In this document: piece by piece, positions 33,301 through 39,344 of the stretch
How positions within the stretch are numbered: the stretch's first letter is position 1
How the letters are laid out: each line of letters begins with the position of its first letter
Assembly (NCBI GenBank): GCA_025934755.1
Contig: JAICWQ010000006.1
Span: forward strand, 1-40,899
DNA: 40,899 bases
Source: Chthoniobacterales bacterium
Lineage (GTDB): Bacteria > Verrucomicrobiota > Verrucomicrobiia > Chthoniobacterales > UBA10450
Reading direction: 5' to 3'
Notes under the pieces: generated by a model
What the model was told of the DNA's origin: nothing
Database searches by the model: none
The model's input: only the letters and a program-made list of their open reading frames with translations
Program-made: the position numbers and the translations under genes

Positions 33301-33689
33301 TCGTCAAGAAAAACGGAATCATGGTGGTAGATTTCGCCCTGCAGCGAATCGACGAGGGCTGGGATCTTCGTTCGGCAATTCATGAGGCCAGCGTCGAACG
33401 TTTTCGCCCAATCGTGATGACCACCCTGTCTGCCTTAATGGGCGCGATTCCGCTCGCGCTTGGATTTGGTCAGGATGCTTCGTCGCGCCGGCCGCTGGGT
33501 CTGGTTATCATTGGGGGGTTGATCTTTTCACAAATGGTCACGTTGTTCGTGACCCCGGTGATTTATCTCTGGCTCGAATGGTTCCAGGAGCACGTGCTCG
33601 ATAAGGTCCCATTCCTGCGCAGCGCCCACTTTCATCCGCACGACGAGCCCGTTCCCGGAGACACGCCGGAACCCGTGGCCGCGCAATAG
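30315..33689 (+). CDS. RND family inner-membrane efflux transporter (MdtB/MdtC/AcrB-like)
   Basis: This proton-driven pump exports small molecules across the envelope. The 1124-residue protein has a long charged N-terminus (~45 residues) before the first helix, then FIRRPVMTVLLTLSVIVAGI. The usual two-fold layout of 12 helices and two large periplasmic loops follows. The family segments are LPAVDYPIIQVSCAYPGADP and NNIATPLEKQFLQIPGLD. The proton-relay aspartates are in ALTLAIGFLVDDAIVFLENV. The second half has PITVLFPAIVPAVVGGLATL and LLGIVKKNGIMVVDFALQR. Sequence resembles the MdtB/MdtC type. A serine/glycine/threonine insert (SGGTGSGGITTTTGTAS) stands in the second periplasmic domain. The start ATG at 30315 is preferred over TTG 30309. 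Confidence 0.95.
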   Translation: MDYSDEHDGSGNGDHSSLDQNRRRSAAEGGSPHSPKLVPVKGTGLSGPFIRRPVMTVLLTLSVIVAGIATYNKLSVNDLPAVDYPIIQVSCAYPGADPVTMANNIATPLEKQFLQIPGLDIITSSSTQGNTSLTLQFVLSKSITDAATDVQAAIQRATGKLPIDLPSPPTFSKTNPNDQAVYLVGFMSDTLTDGDLYKYASTVVAQRMAILPGVSQVNIYGVQGAIRIKADPAALASRGLTMDDLANAIKAGTVYSGAGQFDGPHRTFVLQPNGQIDEAEGYRNLIVARNKDRSPVYLRDIAEVKQSVQDERTSRFFWVRGFKRPPGTTVVLAVSRQAGANAVEVANSVKALFPELRASLPGSISFLPVFDRSQTIVNSVHDVRMTLMIAFVLVVMVIYVFLGRATDTLIPAVALPLSLLLTFAVMYLLGFSINNLTLMALTLAIGFLVDDAIVFLENVIRRAEHGESILKAAYNTAGEISFTILSMTLSLAAVFIPLVFLPGLLGRIFQEFSITIIVAILASGLISLTLTPLMCARILGERRAGHKKARMEKWTGDFIKRVIGWYSVALDKFLDRAYLTAPILLVCIIGLWFFFTHLPFTLLPVGDSGFARGVFIAQEGASPDQMRAFQKQVNEKVQAEPSIAQFFTNVGTGSRTALSQGIVFCVFKPREQRDPIEQCLLRLQKSISSIPGLTAVISPSPVLQINIGATNQTQGQYAYTLSGIVPEDVYKATDQMMAKLRTYKGFASVRSDHYNSTPNLTVNIDRERAATYGVSTSAIQSLLKNAYSQNYVYLIKQPDDQYQVILEVKNNERAQPSDLDNLYVRSNTGNTIAPSGGTGSGGITTTTGTASDLVPLRAVTSTTLVVGPQAVNHFDQFTSVTINFNLLPGEAIGDATRFIEDSFAQVHEELPSVQSTFQGEALVFRQLFQALPLLLIGAIFVMYVILGILYESYVHPITVLFPAIVPAVVGGLATLWIFGSTLSLYSVIGLFLLLGIVKKNGIMVVDFALQRIDEGWDLRSAIHEASVERFRPIVMTTLSALMGAIPLALGFGQDASSRRPLGLVIIGGLIFSQMVTLFVTPVIYLWLEWFQEHVLDKVPFLRSAHFHPHDEPVPGDTPEPVAAQ

Positions 33690-33712
33690 CGTTCGGCTGG
33701 AAGATCGACATC

Positions 33713-33731
33713 GGCGCGTCCGCGCCTCATT
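33713..33731 (+). terminator. weak hairpin after the RND gene, possible terminator
   Basis: GGCGC-GTCC-GCGCC at 33713-33726 is followed by TCATTTT, a poor T-tract. It lies 24 bases after the pump stop in the 93-base gap before the RedB-like gene. Confidence 0.25.
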
Positions 33732-33782
33732 TTGGCCCCGGAATGGAATAGGGCGTGCTCTGACAGGGTGATTCTCCCGGGC

Positions 33783-34403
33783 ATGAAAGCTAACAACAAA
33801 ACCATGCTGACCGCACTGTTTGGCGTGATATGGGCGGGTACAGCTGTTCTTGGCGGACACGCGTTGCTCAAATATGAAAACGCGCCCGGTGAAGTCGGCC
33901 ACGTTTCCTCGGCTTGGCCGGCCCATTCATCCATTCAACTTGCTTCCGACCGCGCGACACTGGTGATGTTTGCCCACCCCCAATGTCCCTGTTCGCGCGC
34001 GAGCATGGATGAGCTCGCCCAAATTATGGCGCGGGTTCAGGGCAAGGTGCGAGCCTATGTCCTTCTCTACACGCCGCGTGGCGCCAGCCGCGATTGGCAG
34101 AACACGACCACTTGTCGAAACGCAGCAGCGATTCCCGGAGTCACGGTTTTGTCCGACATTGATGGTGCTGACGCAGAGCGTTTCGGCGCCGAAACGTCAG
34201 GTCACACCTTCTTGTTCGATCCAAACGGCCGGTTGCTTTTCAATGGGGGCATTACCGCTTCGCGTGGGCACTCCGGCGATAATGCGGGCGAAAGTGCGAT
34301 CGTTTCTTTGATTGACAATAATCTTCCCAAATTTACGCGGACCCTGGTTTTTGGCTGCTCCTTCAAGAGCCAGACGCGAAGAGATTTGAAATGTTTGAAG
34401 TGA
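33783..34403 (+). CDS. redB: RedB-like membrane-anchored thioredoxin-fold protein
   Basis: From the ATG at 33783 the protein has 206 residues. Residues ~9-28 are a membrane anchor (TALFGVIWAGTAVLGGHALL). The redox motif CPCS (Cys68 and Cys70) sits in LVMFAHPQCPCSRASMDELA, and the later segments AERFGAETSGHTFLFDPNGR and LLFNGGITASRGHSGDNAGE are typical of the RedB-like family known next to histidine kinases. It has a third and fourth cysteine (Cys111, Cys192). The C-terminal end is RTLVFGCSFKSQTRRDLKCLK-like. Its 3' end overlaps the hybrid kinase start by 13 bases. Likely periplasmic, with a role in redox sensing or copper/thiol chemistry; the name RedB is from family resemblance, not proven function. 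Confidence 0.75.
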   Translation: MKANNKTMLTALFGVIWAGTAVLGGHALLKYENAPGEVGHVSSAWPAHSSIQLASDRATLVMFAHPQCPCSRASMDELAQIMARVQGKVRAYVLLYTPRGASRDWQNTTTCRNAAAIPGVTVLSDIDGADAERFGAETSGHTFLFDPNGRLLFNGGITASRGHSGDNAGESAIVSLIDNNLPKFTRTLVFGCSFKSQTRRDLKCLK

Positions 34404-36964
34404 TGCGAAAGCCGGCGAAGCATGGATCGTCCGCGGCGCGGGCGGATCAATTGTTCCGGGAACAGCAGCACGAAATCTACGTTAAAACCGACCAGCTTTT
34501 CGCAAGACTGATGTTTTTCCAGTGGATTGGCGGCGTCGCTATGGCGCTGATCGTCTCGCCTTACACTTGGACCGGACAAGCTCGCGCGATTCATGTCCAC
34601 GTTTGGGCGGCGATTTTTCTGGGCGGAGCAATCAGTTTCTTCCCGATTTGGCTTACCCGGGTCTGGCCGGGAGCAGCGATTACGCGCCACGTCATCGCAG
34701 TCGCGCAGATGTTGATGTCGGCATTGCTGATCAGCGTGACGGGCGGACGAATTGAAACCCACTTTCACGTGTTCGGGTCGCTGGTGATTCTCTCGTTTTA
34801 CCGGGATTGGCGCGTCCTTGTCCCTGCCACGATCGTGGTGGCACTCGATCATTTCATTCGTGGCATCTACTGGCCCTATTCGGTTTACGGTGTTCTGACC
34901 GCGAGTCCGTGGCGCTCGTTTGAACACGCTGCCTGGGTTGTCTTCGAAGACGTCTTTCTCGTGATCTCCTGTTTCCGAAGCATTACCGAAATGCGTTCCA
35001 TCGCGAATCGAACGGCCGCGCTGGAATTGAGCGAGCAGAACTCCCGTCAGATTTTTCAAGAAGCTCCAATTGGGATGGCAGTCGTTGGATTGAATGAAAA
35101 ATTTCTGCAGGCAAACGCGAAGCTTTGTCAGATGGTCGATTATTCGGAACAGGAACTCCGAGATCGAACGCCGCTTGAGATTACTCATGCGGACGACGTC
35201 GTCTTCAGCCGTGAAATCGCCAAAGCGATGTTGAACGGCGAAGTCCACAGCCGTGTGGAGAAGCGCTACGTCCGTAAAGACGGCGGAATAGTGTGGGCTG
35301 CGCGCACCGGCTGCGTGATACGGGACGAGGCCGGCAACCCTCGACATTTCCTCATCATGGTCGAGGACATCTCCAAGCGAAAAAAAGCCGAAGAAGCGGT
35401 GCGCGATTCGGAAGAACGCTACCGTCTCCTGTTCGAAACCAATCCGTATCCGGTGTGGGTTTACGATCCGGAAACGCTTGCCTTTCTCGCCGTGAATCAA
35501 GGTGCAATCGATTGCTACGGCTTTTCCCGCGAAGAGTTTCTGTCGATGAAAATAAAAGACATTCGACCATCGGAGGATGTTGTCGCTTTGCTCGACGATG
35601 TTTCCCAATCTTCGCCCGAGACCAGCAGATGGCGACATCGAAAAAAGAACGGAACGGTGATCGACGTCGAAATAACCGCTCGTCCAATTTCATTCAACGG
35701 AAAGCAGGCCCGACTTGTTCTGGTCAATGACGTCACTGAGCGTTTGCGTGGCGAAAGAGCGCTGGAGCAGGCAAGAAACGAAGCCGATCGGGCGAACAAA
35801 GCCAAGAGCGAATTCCTCTCCCGGATGAGCCACGAGCTGCGCACGCCTCTCAATGCTATTCTCGGATTTGGTCAACTTTTGGAGCGACAAAATCCAACGC
35901 CGATCCAGCGCAATAGGATTGGACACGTGATAAACGCCGGACGTCACCTCCTTGGATTAATCAATGAGGTTCTCGATATCAGCCGAATCGAGGTTGGGCG
36001 GATGCAACTCTCCCTCGAACCGGTTTGCCTCGCCGAAACGATCGGAGAAACGCTTGATTTAATGCGACCGCTTGCTCAGGAACGCAATATCAAGTTAACG
36101 GCAGACATTGATCTGGATGATAGCGTGCACGTCCGGGCGGACCGACAACGTTTGAAGCAAGTACTGCTGAATTTGCTAACTAACGGGGTGAAGTACACGC
36201 CAATTTCCGGAAGCGTGACGGTTTCCTGCGCTGGAAACGGAACGGAGAAACTACGAATTCGTGTGGCCGATACCGGTCCCGGCATTGCCAAGGAGAAGTT
36301 AGCCCGCCTGTTCACTCCATTCGATCGTCTTGGTGCGGAGCAGTCGGAGGTAGAAGGAACCGGACTTGGGCTCGCGCTGTCCCAGCGTCTTATGCATGCG
36401 ATGGGCGGCTCGATTGGAGTCGAAGACAGTCAGGGCAAGGGAAGCATTTTTTGGATTGAGCTTCCGAGAATTAAGTCGCCTTTGGAACAAACTCGTCCGC
36501 GCAAATCAAAAGTTTGCCAACCTCGACGCCGTGAGGATGGGAAGCGCACGGTACTTTACATCGAAGACAACCTGTCGAACTTGACCCTCGTAGAACAGCT
36601 CCTGGAGGAACGACCCGAGATCGAGCTGCTCAGTGCGATGCAGGGTCGAGTCGGATTGGATTTAGCCCGCCAACATACTCCGGATTTGGTGTTGTTGGAT
36701 CTCCATCTCCCGGACCTTCCTGGTTGGGAAGTGCTCTCCAAATTGAAAGCCGACCCTTCCACCGCGCAAATTCCGGTGGTGGTCATCAGCGCGGACGCCA
36801 CTACCCCTCAAGTGAAACGGTTATTGAAAGCCGGCGCAGCAAATTATTTGACCAAGCCGCTCGACGTCGCGGAGTTTTTCCACGTGGTCGATAAACTGGG
36901 GCGGTCGACTAATGGAGCAACGAAGTCGGCTTCGGTGCCTGATTTGATGGAGGTGCATTCCTGA
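34391..36964 (+). CDS. hybrid histidine kinase with His-rich membrane sensor, two PAS domains and receiver
   Basis: The 857-residue protein begins with a membrane region of about 6 helices (about 36-210). It holds distinctive histidines and acidic residues: GGRIETHFHVFGSLVILSFY, ALDHFIRGIYWPYSVYG and SFEHAAWVVFED. Two PAS domains (about 215-330 and 340-455) follow. The dimer/phospho-acceptor box is FLSRMSHELRTPLNAILGF (His481). The catalytic ATPase has NLLTNGVKYTP, ADTGPGIAKEKLARLFTPF and GTGLGLALSQRL. The receiver at the C-terminus has LYIEDNLSNLTLVEQLLEE and LVLLDLHLPDLPGW (phospho-acceptor Asp770). An ATG at 34403 is an alternative start in a TGATG overlap with the RedB stop. It precedes a stand-alone response regulator. 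Confidence 0.93.
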   Translation: MFEVMRKPAKHGSSAARADQLFREQQHEIYVKTDQLFARLMFFQWIGGVAMALIVSPYTWTGQARAIHVHVWAAIFLGGAISFFPIWLTRVWPGAAITRHVIAVAQMLMSALLISVTGGRIETHFHVFGSLVILSFYRDWRVLVPATIVVALDHFIRGIYWPYSVYGVLTASPWRSFEHAAWVVFEDVFLVISCFRSITEMRSIANRTAALELSEQNSRQIFQEAPIGMAVVGLNEKFLQANAKLCQMVDYSEQELRDRTPLEITHADDVVFSREIAKAMLNGEVHSRVEKRYVRKDGGIVWAARTGCVIRDEAGNPRHFLIMVEDISKRKKAEEAVRDSEERYRLLFETNPYPVWVYDPETLAFLAVNQGAIDCYGFSREEFLSMKIKDIRPSEDVVALLDDVSQSSPETSRWRHRKKNGTVIDVEITARPISFNGKQARLVLVNDVTERLRGERALEQARNEADRANKAKSEFLSRMSHELRTPLNAILGFGQLLERQNPTPIQRNRIGHVINAGRHLLGLINEVLDISRIEVGRMQLSLEPVCLAETIGETLDLMRPLAQERNIKLTADIDLDDSVHVRADRQRLKQVLLNLLTNGVKYTPISGSVTVSCAGNGTEKLRIRVADTGPGIAKEKLARLFTPFDRLGAEQSEVEGTGLGLALSQRLMHAMGGSIGVEDSQGKGSIFWIELPRIKSPLEQTRPRKSKVCQPRRREDGKRTVLYIEDNLSNLTLVEQLLEERPEIELLSAMQGRVGLDLARQHTPDLVLLDLHLPDLPGWEVLSKLKADPSTAQIPVVVISADATTPQVKRLLKAGAANYLTKPLDVAEFFHVVDKLGRSTNGATKSASVPDLMEVHS

Positions 36965-36965
36965 T

Positions 36966-37496
36966 ATGACTAGAACGAACGCTTGGATCAACGACTCGGC
37001 GCAGCTCGCCAAAATGAAAATTCTCATCATCGATGATGAGCCGGTGAACGCCGCGCTGTTGGAGGAAATTCTGATTGAAAATGATTACACCCGCTTCGAA
37101 TCAGTTACTGATTCAAAACAGGCGCTCGATTTTACCAAGAGTTTTCAACCTGATCTCGTGTTGCTCGATCTGATGATGCCCCCGCCCGACGGATTCACCA
37201 TCCTGGAACGTTTGCGCCTCGAAACAGACGACACATTTCTTCCCATCGTCATTCTCACCGCAGATACAACGGAGGAATCGAAGCGCCGGGCCCTCGCCGC
37301 CGGAGCGACCGATTTCTTACTCAAGCCATTTGATCATGTCGAAGTGGCATTGCGGATTCGCAATCTTCTCCAGAGCAGGTTCGCCCATCTCCTGCTGGAC
37401 AACCAGCGGTCCGCGCTCGAAGAAGCGGTCCGCGAGCGGACTTCTGAGTTGCAGGCAACCATCGCAAAACTCCAATCCTGCGTCCCGTCTAGTTGA
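36966..37496 (+). CDS. stand-alone response regulator receiver protein with coiled-coil tail
   Basis: The 176-residue protein is a CheY-like receiver (about 17-135): MKILIIDDEPVNAALLEE with the acidic pocket Asp23/Asp24. Asp68 is the phospho-acceptor in PDLVLLDLMMPPPDGFTILE. LTADTT (Thr98) and FLLKPFDHVEVAL (Lys120) complete the site. The tail (about 137-170) is a predicted coiled coil with QRSALEEAVRERTSELQATI and has no DNA-binding or output domain. This is a common form before or after hybrid kinases. A good SD (GGAGGT at 36949-36954) precedes the ATG at 36966; the hybrid kinase stop is one base upstream. It would take phosphate from the kinase and signal by protein contact or through the coiled coil. 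Its stop adjoins the next, convergent gene without a gap. Confidence 0.92.
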   Translation: MTRTNAWINDSAQLAKMKILIIDDEPVNAALLEEILIENDYTRFESVTDSKQALDFTKSFQPDLVLLDLMMPPPDGFTILERLRLETDDTFLPIVILTADTTEESKRRALAAGATDFLLKPFDHVEVALRIRNLLQSRFAHLLLDNQRSALEEAVRERTSELQATIAKLQSCVPSS

Positions 37497-37994
37497 TCAA
37501 CGCCGGCCGCCTTTCGCTTCGGAAACTTGTAACCGCGCGTCGATGGTGTTACCGCCGTGCTTGAATCGGACGAACCCGTCCTGGATCGAAATCACGCGAA
37601 CGCTCGCCTCGCCCTGAGGCGTTTTCACGACCAGCCAATCTTCCTCGGCCAGTCGCTTGCCGTTCACGATTGCGAGTTTCGGATTTCCCAGCGCAATTGA
37701 AGTCACGTGAATGAGATCGGGGCTCAGCGGAATCAACGCGCCTTCCTTTCCCAGCGGATCCTTATCGCGTCCGTCAGGAGGACTGATTGCCACTACGATT
37801 GGAAAGTGACGTGACTGAATCCAATAAATTGTTCCTGCCGCAAATATGGCAAGGCCGAGGACGATTGCCAGGAGCGTGAGTATTCGCTTACCGGAAGAGA
37901 TTTGTTCGTCGAGCACCTCGGTCGACGTTTCAGGTTCCGCAGCCAGCGAATCCGAGTAGATGATCTTTGATTTTGGTTCAGACCTTTGAACCAT
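37497..37994 (-). CDS. single-pass membrane protein of unknown function
   Basis: From the ATG at 37994 the product is 165 residues; a longer frame (up to 230 residues, GTG at 38189) is open but overlaps the alcohol dehydrogenase start. It has an N-terminal cytoplasmic part with SKIIYSDSLAAEPETSTEV, one transmembrane helix (ILTLLAIVLGLAIFAAGTIY, about 37-56) and an extracytoplasmic C-terminal domain of ~95 residues rich in small beta segments (VVKTPQGEASVRVISIQDGF). I recognise no domain. The extra frame upstream of 37994 carries protein-like text (TWRLQIRELGRASIISSETP), so the real start may be a TTG in that region, near 38078. The stop touches the response regulator stop from the other side. 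Confidence 0.55.
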   Translation of the reverse strand: MVQRSEPKSKIIYSDSLAAEPETSTEVLDEQISSGKRILTLLAIVLGLAIFAAGTIYWIQSRHFPIVVAISPPDGRDKDPLGKEGALIPLSPDLIHVTSIALGNPKLAIVNGKRLAEEDWLVVKTPQGEASVRVISIQDGFVRFKHGGNTIDARLQVSEAKGGRR

Positions 37995-38128
37995 GCGCAG
38001 GCCCAGATCATCCGGATGGGGCGTTTCGCTGGAGATAATCGACGCTCGGCCCAGTTCGCGAATTTGCAAACGCCAAGTCAATTCATCCGATTGCGGCGAG
38101 CAACCAGGGTGGAGTAACTTGGAACCCA

Positions 38129-39130
38129 ATGCGCGCAATGGTTCTCGAACAAGCAAGGACGCCTTTGGTGTTGCGAGATGTTCCGACACCGGAGCCCGCT
38201 GCCGGACAACTTCTCGTTCGGGTAAACGCCTGCGCCGTCTGCCGCACTGATCTTCACATTGTCGACGCCGAACTTACCGAACCCAAGCTGCCGCTCATTT
38301 TAGGTCATCAAATCGTCGGCACAGTGGAAGAAATTCATGTCTCGGTTAAGGGCCAGTCCGGCTCGGACTTCAAGGTCGGAGACCGTGTAGGCATTCCCTG
38401 GCTTGGCTGGACCGATGGCGATTGCGTTTATTGTCGATCCGGACGCGAGAATTTGTGCGACCGGGCGAAGTTCACCGGTTACACCATCGACGGCGGCTAC
38501 GCCGAATTCGCGGTGGCTGACGCGCGCTACTGCTTTCATTTGCCCGACGAATATGAAGATATCGACGTCTCGCCCCTGCTTTGTGCCGGATTGATCGGTT
38601 ACCGCGCCTATCGCAAGACTGGGGATGCGAAACGGCTCGGCCTTTACGGCTTTGGGAACGCCGCGCATCTGGTCACCCAACTTGCCATTTACGAGAAAAA
38701 GGAAATCTATGCCTTCACCCGTCCGCGCGACGAGTCAGGACAGAAAGAGGCACGTTCGTTAGGCGCAGTGTGGGCCGGCGGATCGGACGAAACACCGCCG
38801 GAAAAACTCGATGCCGCGATCATCTTCGCGTCAGTCGGCCCGTTGATTCCGGCGGCGCTCCACGTTATGGCCAAGGGCGGTATCGTGGTGTGTGGTGGAA
38901 TCCACATGAGCGACATTCCATCATTTCCCTACAATGATCTTTGGAATGAACGCGTGATCACCTCAGTCGCAAACCTGACCCGCCGAGATGGCGAAGAGTT
39001 TTTCAAAATCGCGCCGGGAGTGCCGGTGAAAACAAAAGTGGAGGTTTTTTCACTGCACGACGCAAATACCGCCCTCGACAAATTCCGGGCCGGCAAATTG
39101 TACGGCACTGCTGTGCTCAAAGTTTCATAA
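38129..39130 (+). CDS. zinc-dependent alcohol dehydrogenase family protein
   Basis: This medium-chain dehydrogenase/reductase oxidises an alcohol or reduces an aldehyde with NAD(P). The 333-residue protein has the catalytic zinc ligands Cys38 (VNACAVCRTDLH), His60 (PLILGHQIVGTVEE) and Cys152 (SPLLCAGLIGYRA). The structural zinc lobe GWTDGDCVYCRSGRENLCDR has Cys99, Cys102 and Cys110, but the first of the usual four cysteines is Asp96. The Rossmann part has LGLYGFGNAAHLVTQLAIYE, close to the usual GxGxxG pattern. The closest familiar groups are AdhP/AdhA-type ethanol dehydrogenases. Start ATG 38129 is preceded by a weak GGAA; the gene is divergent from 37497-37994. Substrate is unknown. Confidence 0.9.
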   Translation: MRAMVLEQARTPLVLRDVPTPEPAAGQLLVRVNACAVCRTDLHIVDAELTEPKLPLILGHQIVGTVEEIHVSVKGQSGSDFKVGDRVGIPWLGWTDGDCVYCRSGRENLCDRAKFTGYTIDGGYAEFAVADARYCFHLPDEYEDIDVSPLLCAGLIGYRAYRKTGDAKRLGLYGFGNAAHLVTQLAIYEKKEIYAFTRPRDESGQKEARSLGAVWAGGSDETPPEKLDAAIIFASVGPLIPAALHVMAKGGIVVCGGIHMSDIPSFPYNDLWNERVITSVANLTRRDGEEFFKIAPGVPVKTKVEVFSLHDANTALDKFRAGKLYGTAVLKVS

Positions 39131-39144
39131 TGCTACTTTAATCA

Positions 39145-39320
39145 ATGTCGTCGTCGCATCTTTCATCAGAACAGACTGCTGCCGGAGAATTTCAGCGCCA
39201 GGAAGATGCGTTTCGCGACTGGATTTCCAACGATGGATCGACGCCGTATCCTTCTACGGCCGGTCGCTATCACCTCTACGTTTCGCTGCTTCCAGCCAAC
39301 CGCCCCGTAACCTCAATGGC
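39145..39320 (+). pseudogene. glutathionyl-hydroquinone reductase relic (N-terminal fragment)
   Basis: An ATG at 39145 opens a frame whose first ~55 residues match the N-terminus of Xi-class GST glutathionyl-hydroquinone reductases (YqjG/PcpF/ECM4). It contains GEFQRQEDAFRDWISNDGS and AGRYHLYVSLLPANRPVTS; relatives have GEF.R....FR.WIt.DGs....AGRYHLYVSlaCPWAHRT. The catalytic CPWAHR region is damaged: the cysteine and tryptophan are missing, giving LPANR. After this the family similarity stops, and the end of the convergent kinase gene follows. I read it as a truncated, degraded copy of a ~310-residue gene. The promoter-side part survives as a short open frame that may still be transcribed. 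Confidence 0.7.
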
Positions 39321-39344
39321 GCCGCCGTTTTTTGGCTCTCTTGA

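Noticed and set aside
34202-35638. 478-codon open frame on the minus strand opposite the RedB-like gene and the hybrid kinase
   Set aside because: It is a shadow of two well-supported genes and its translation has no domain or plausible composition.
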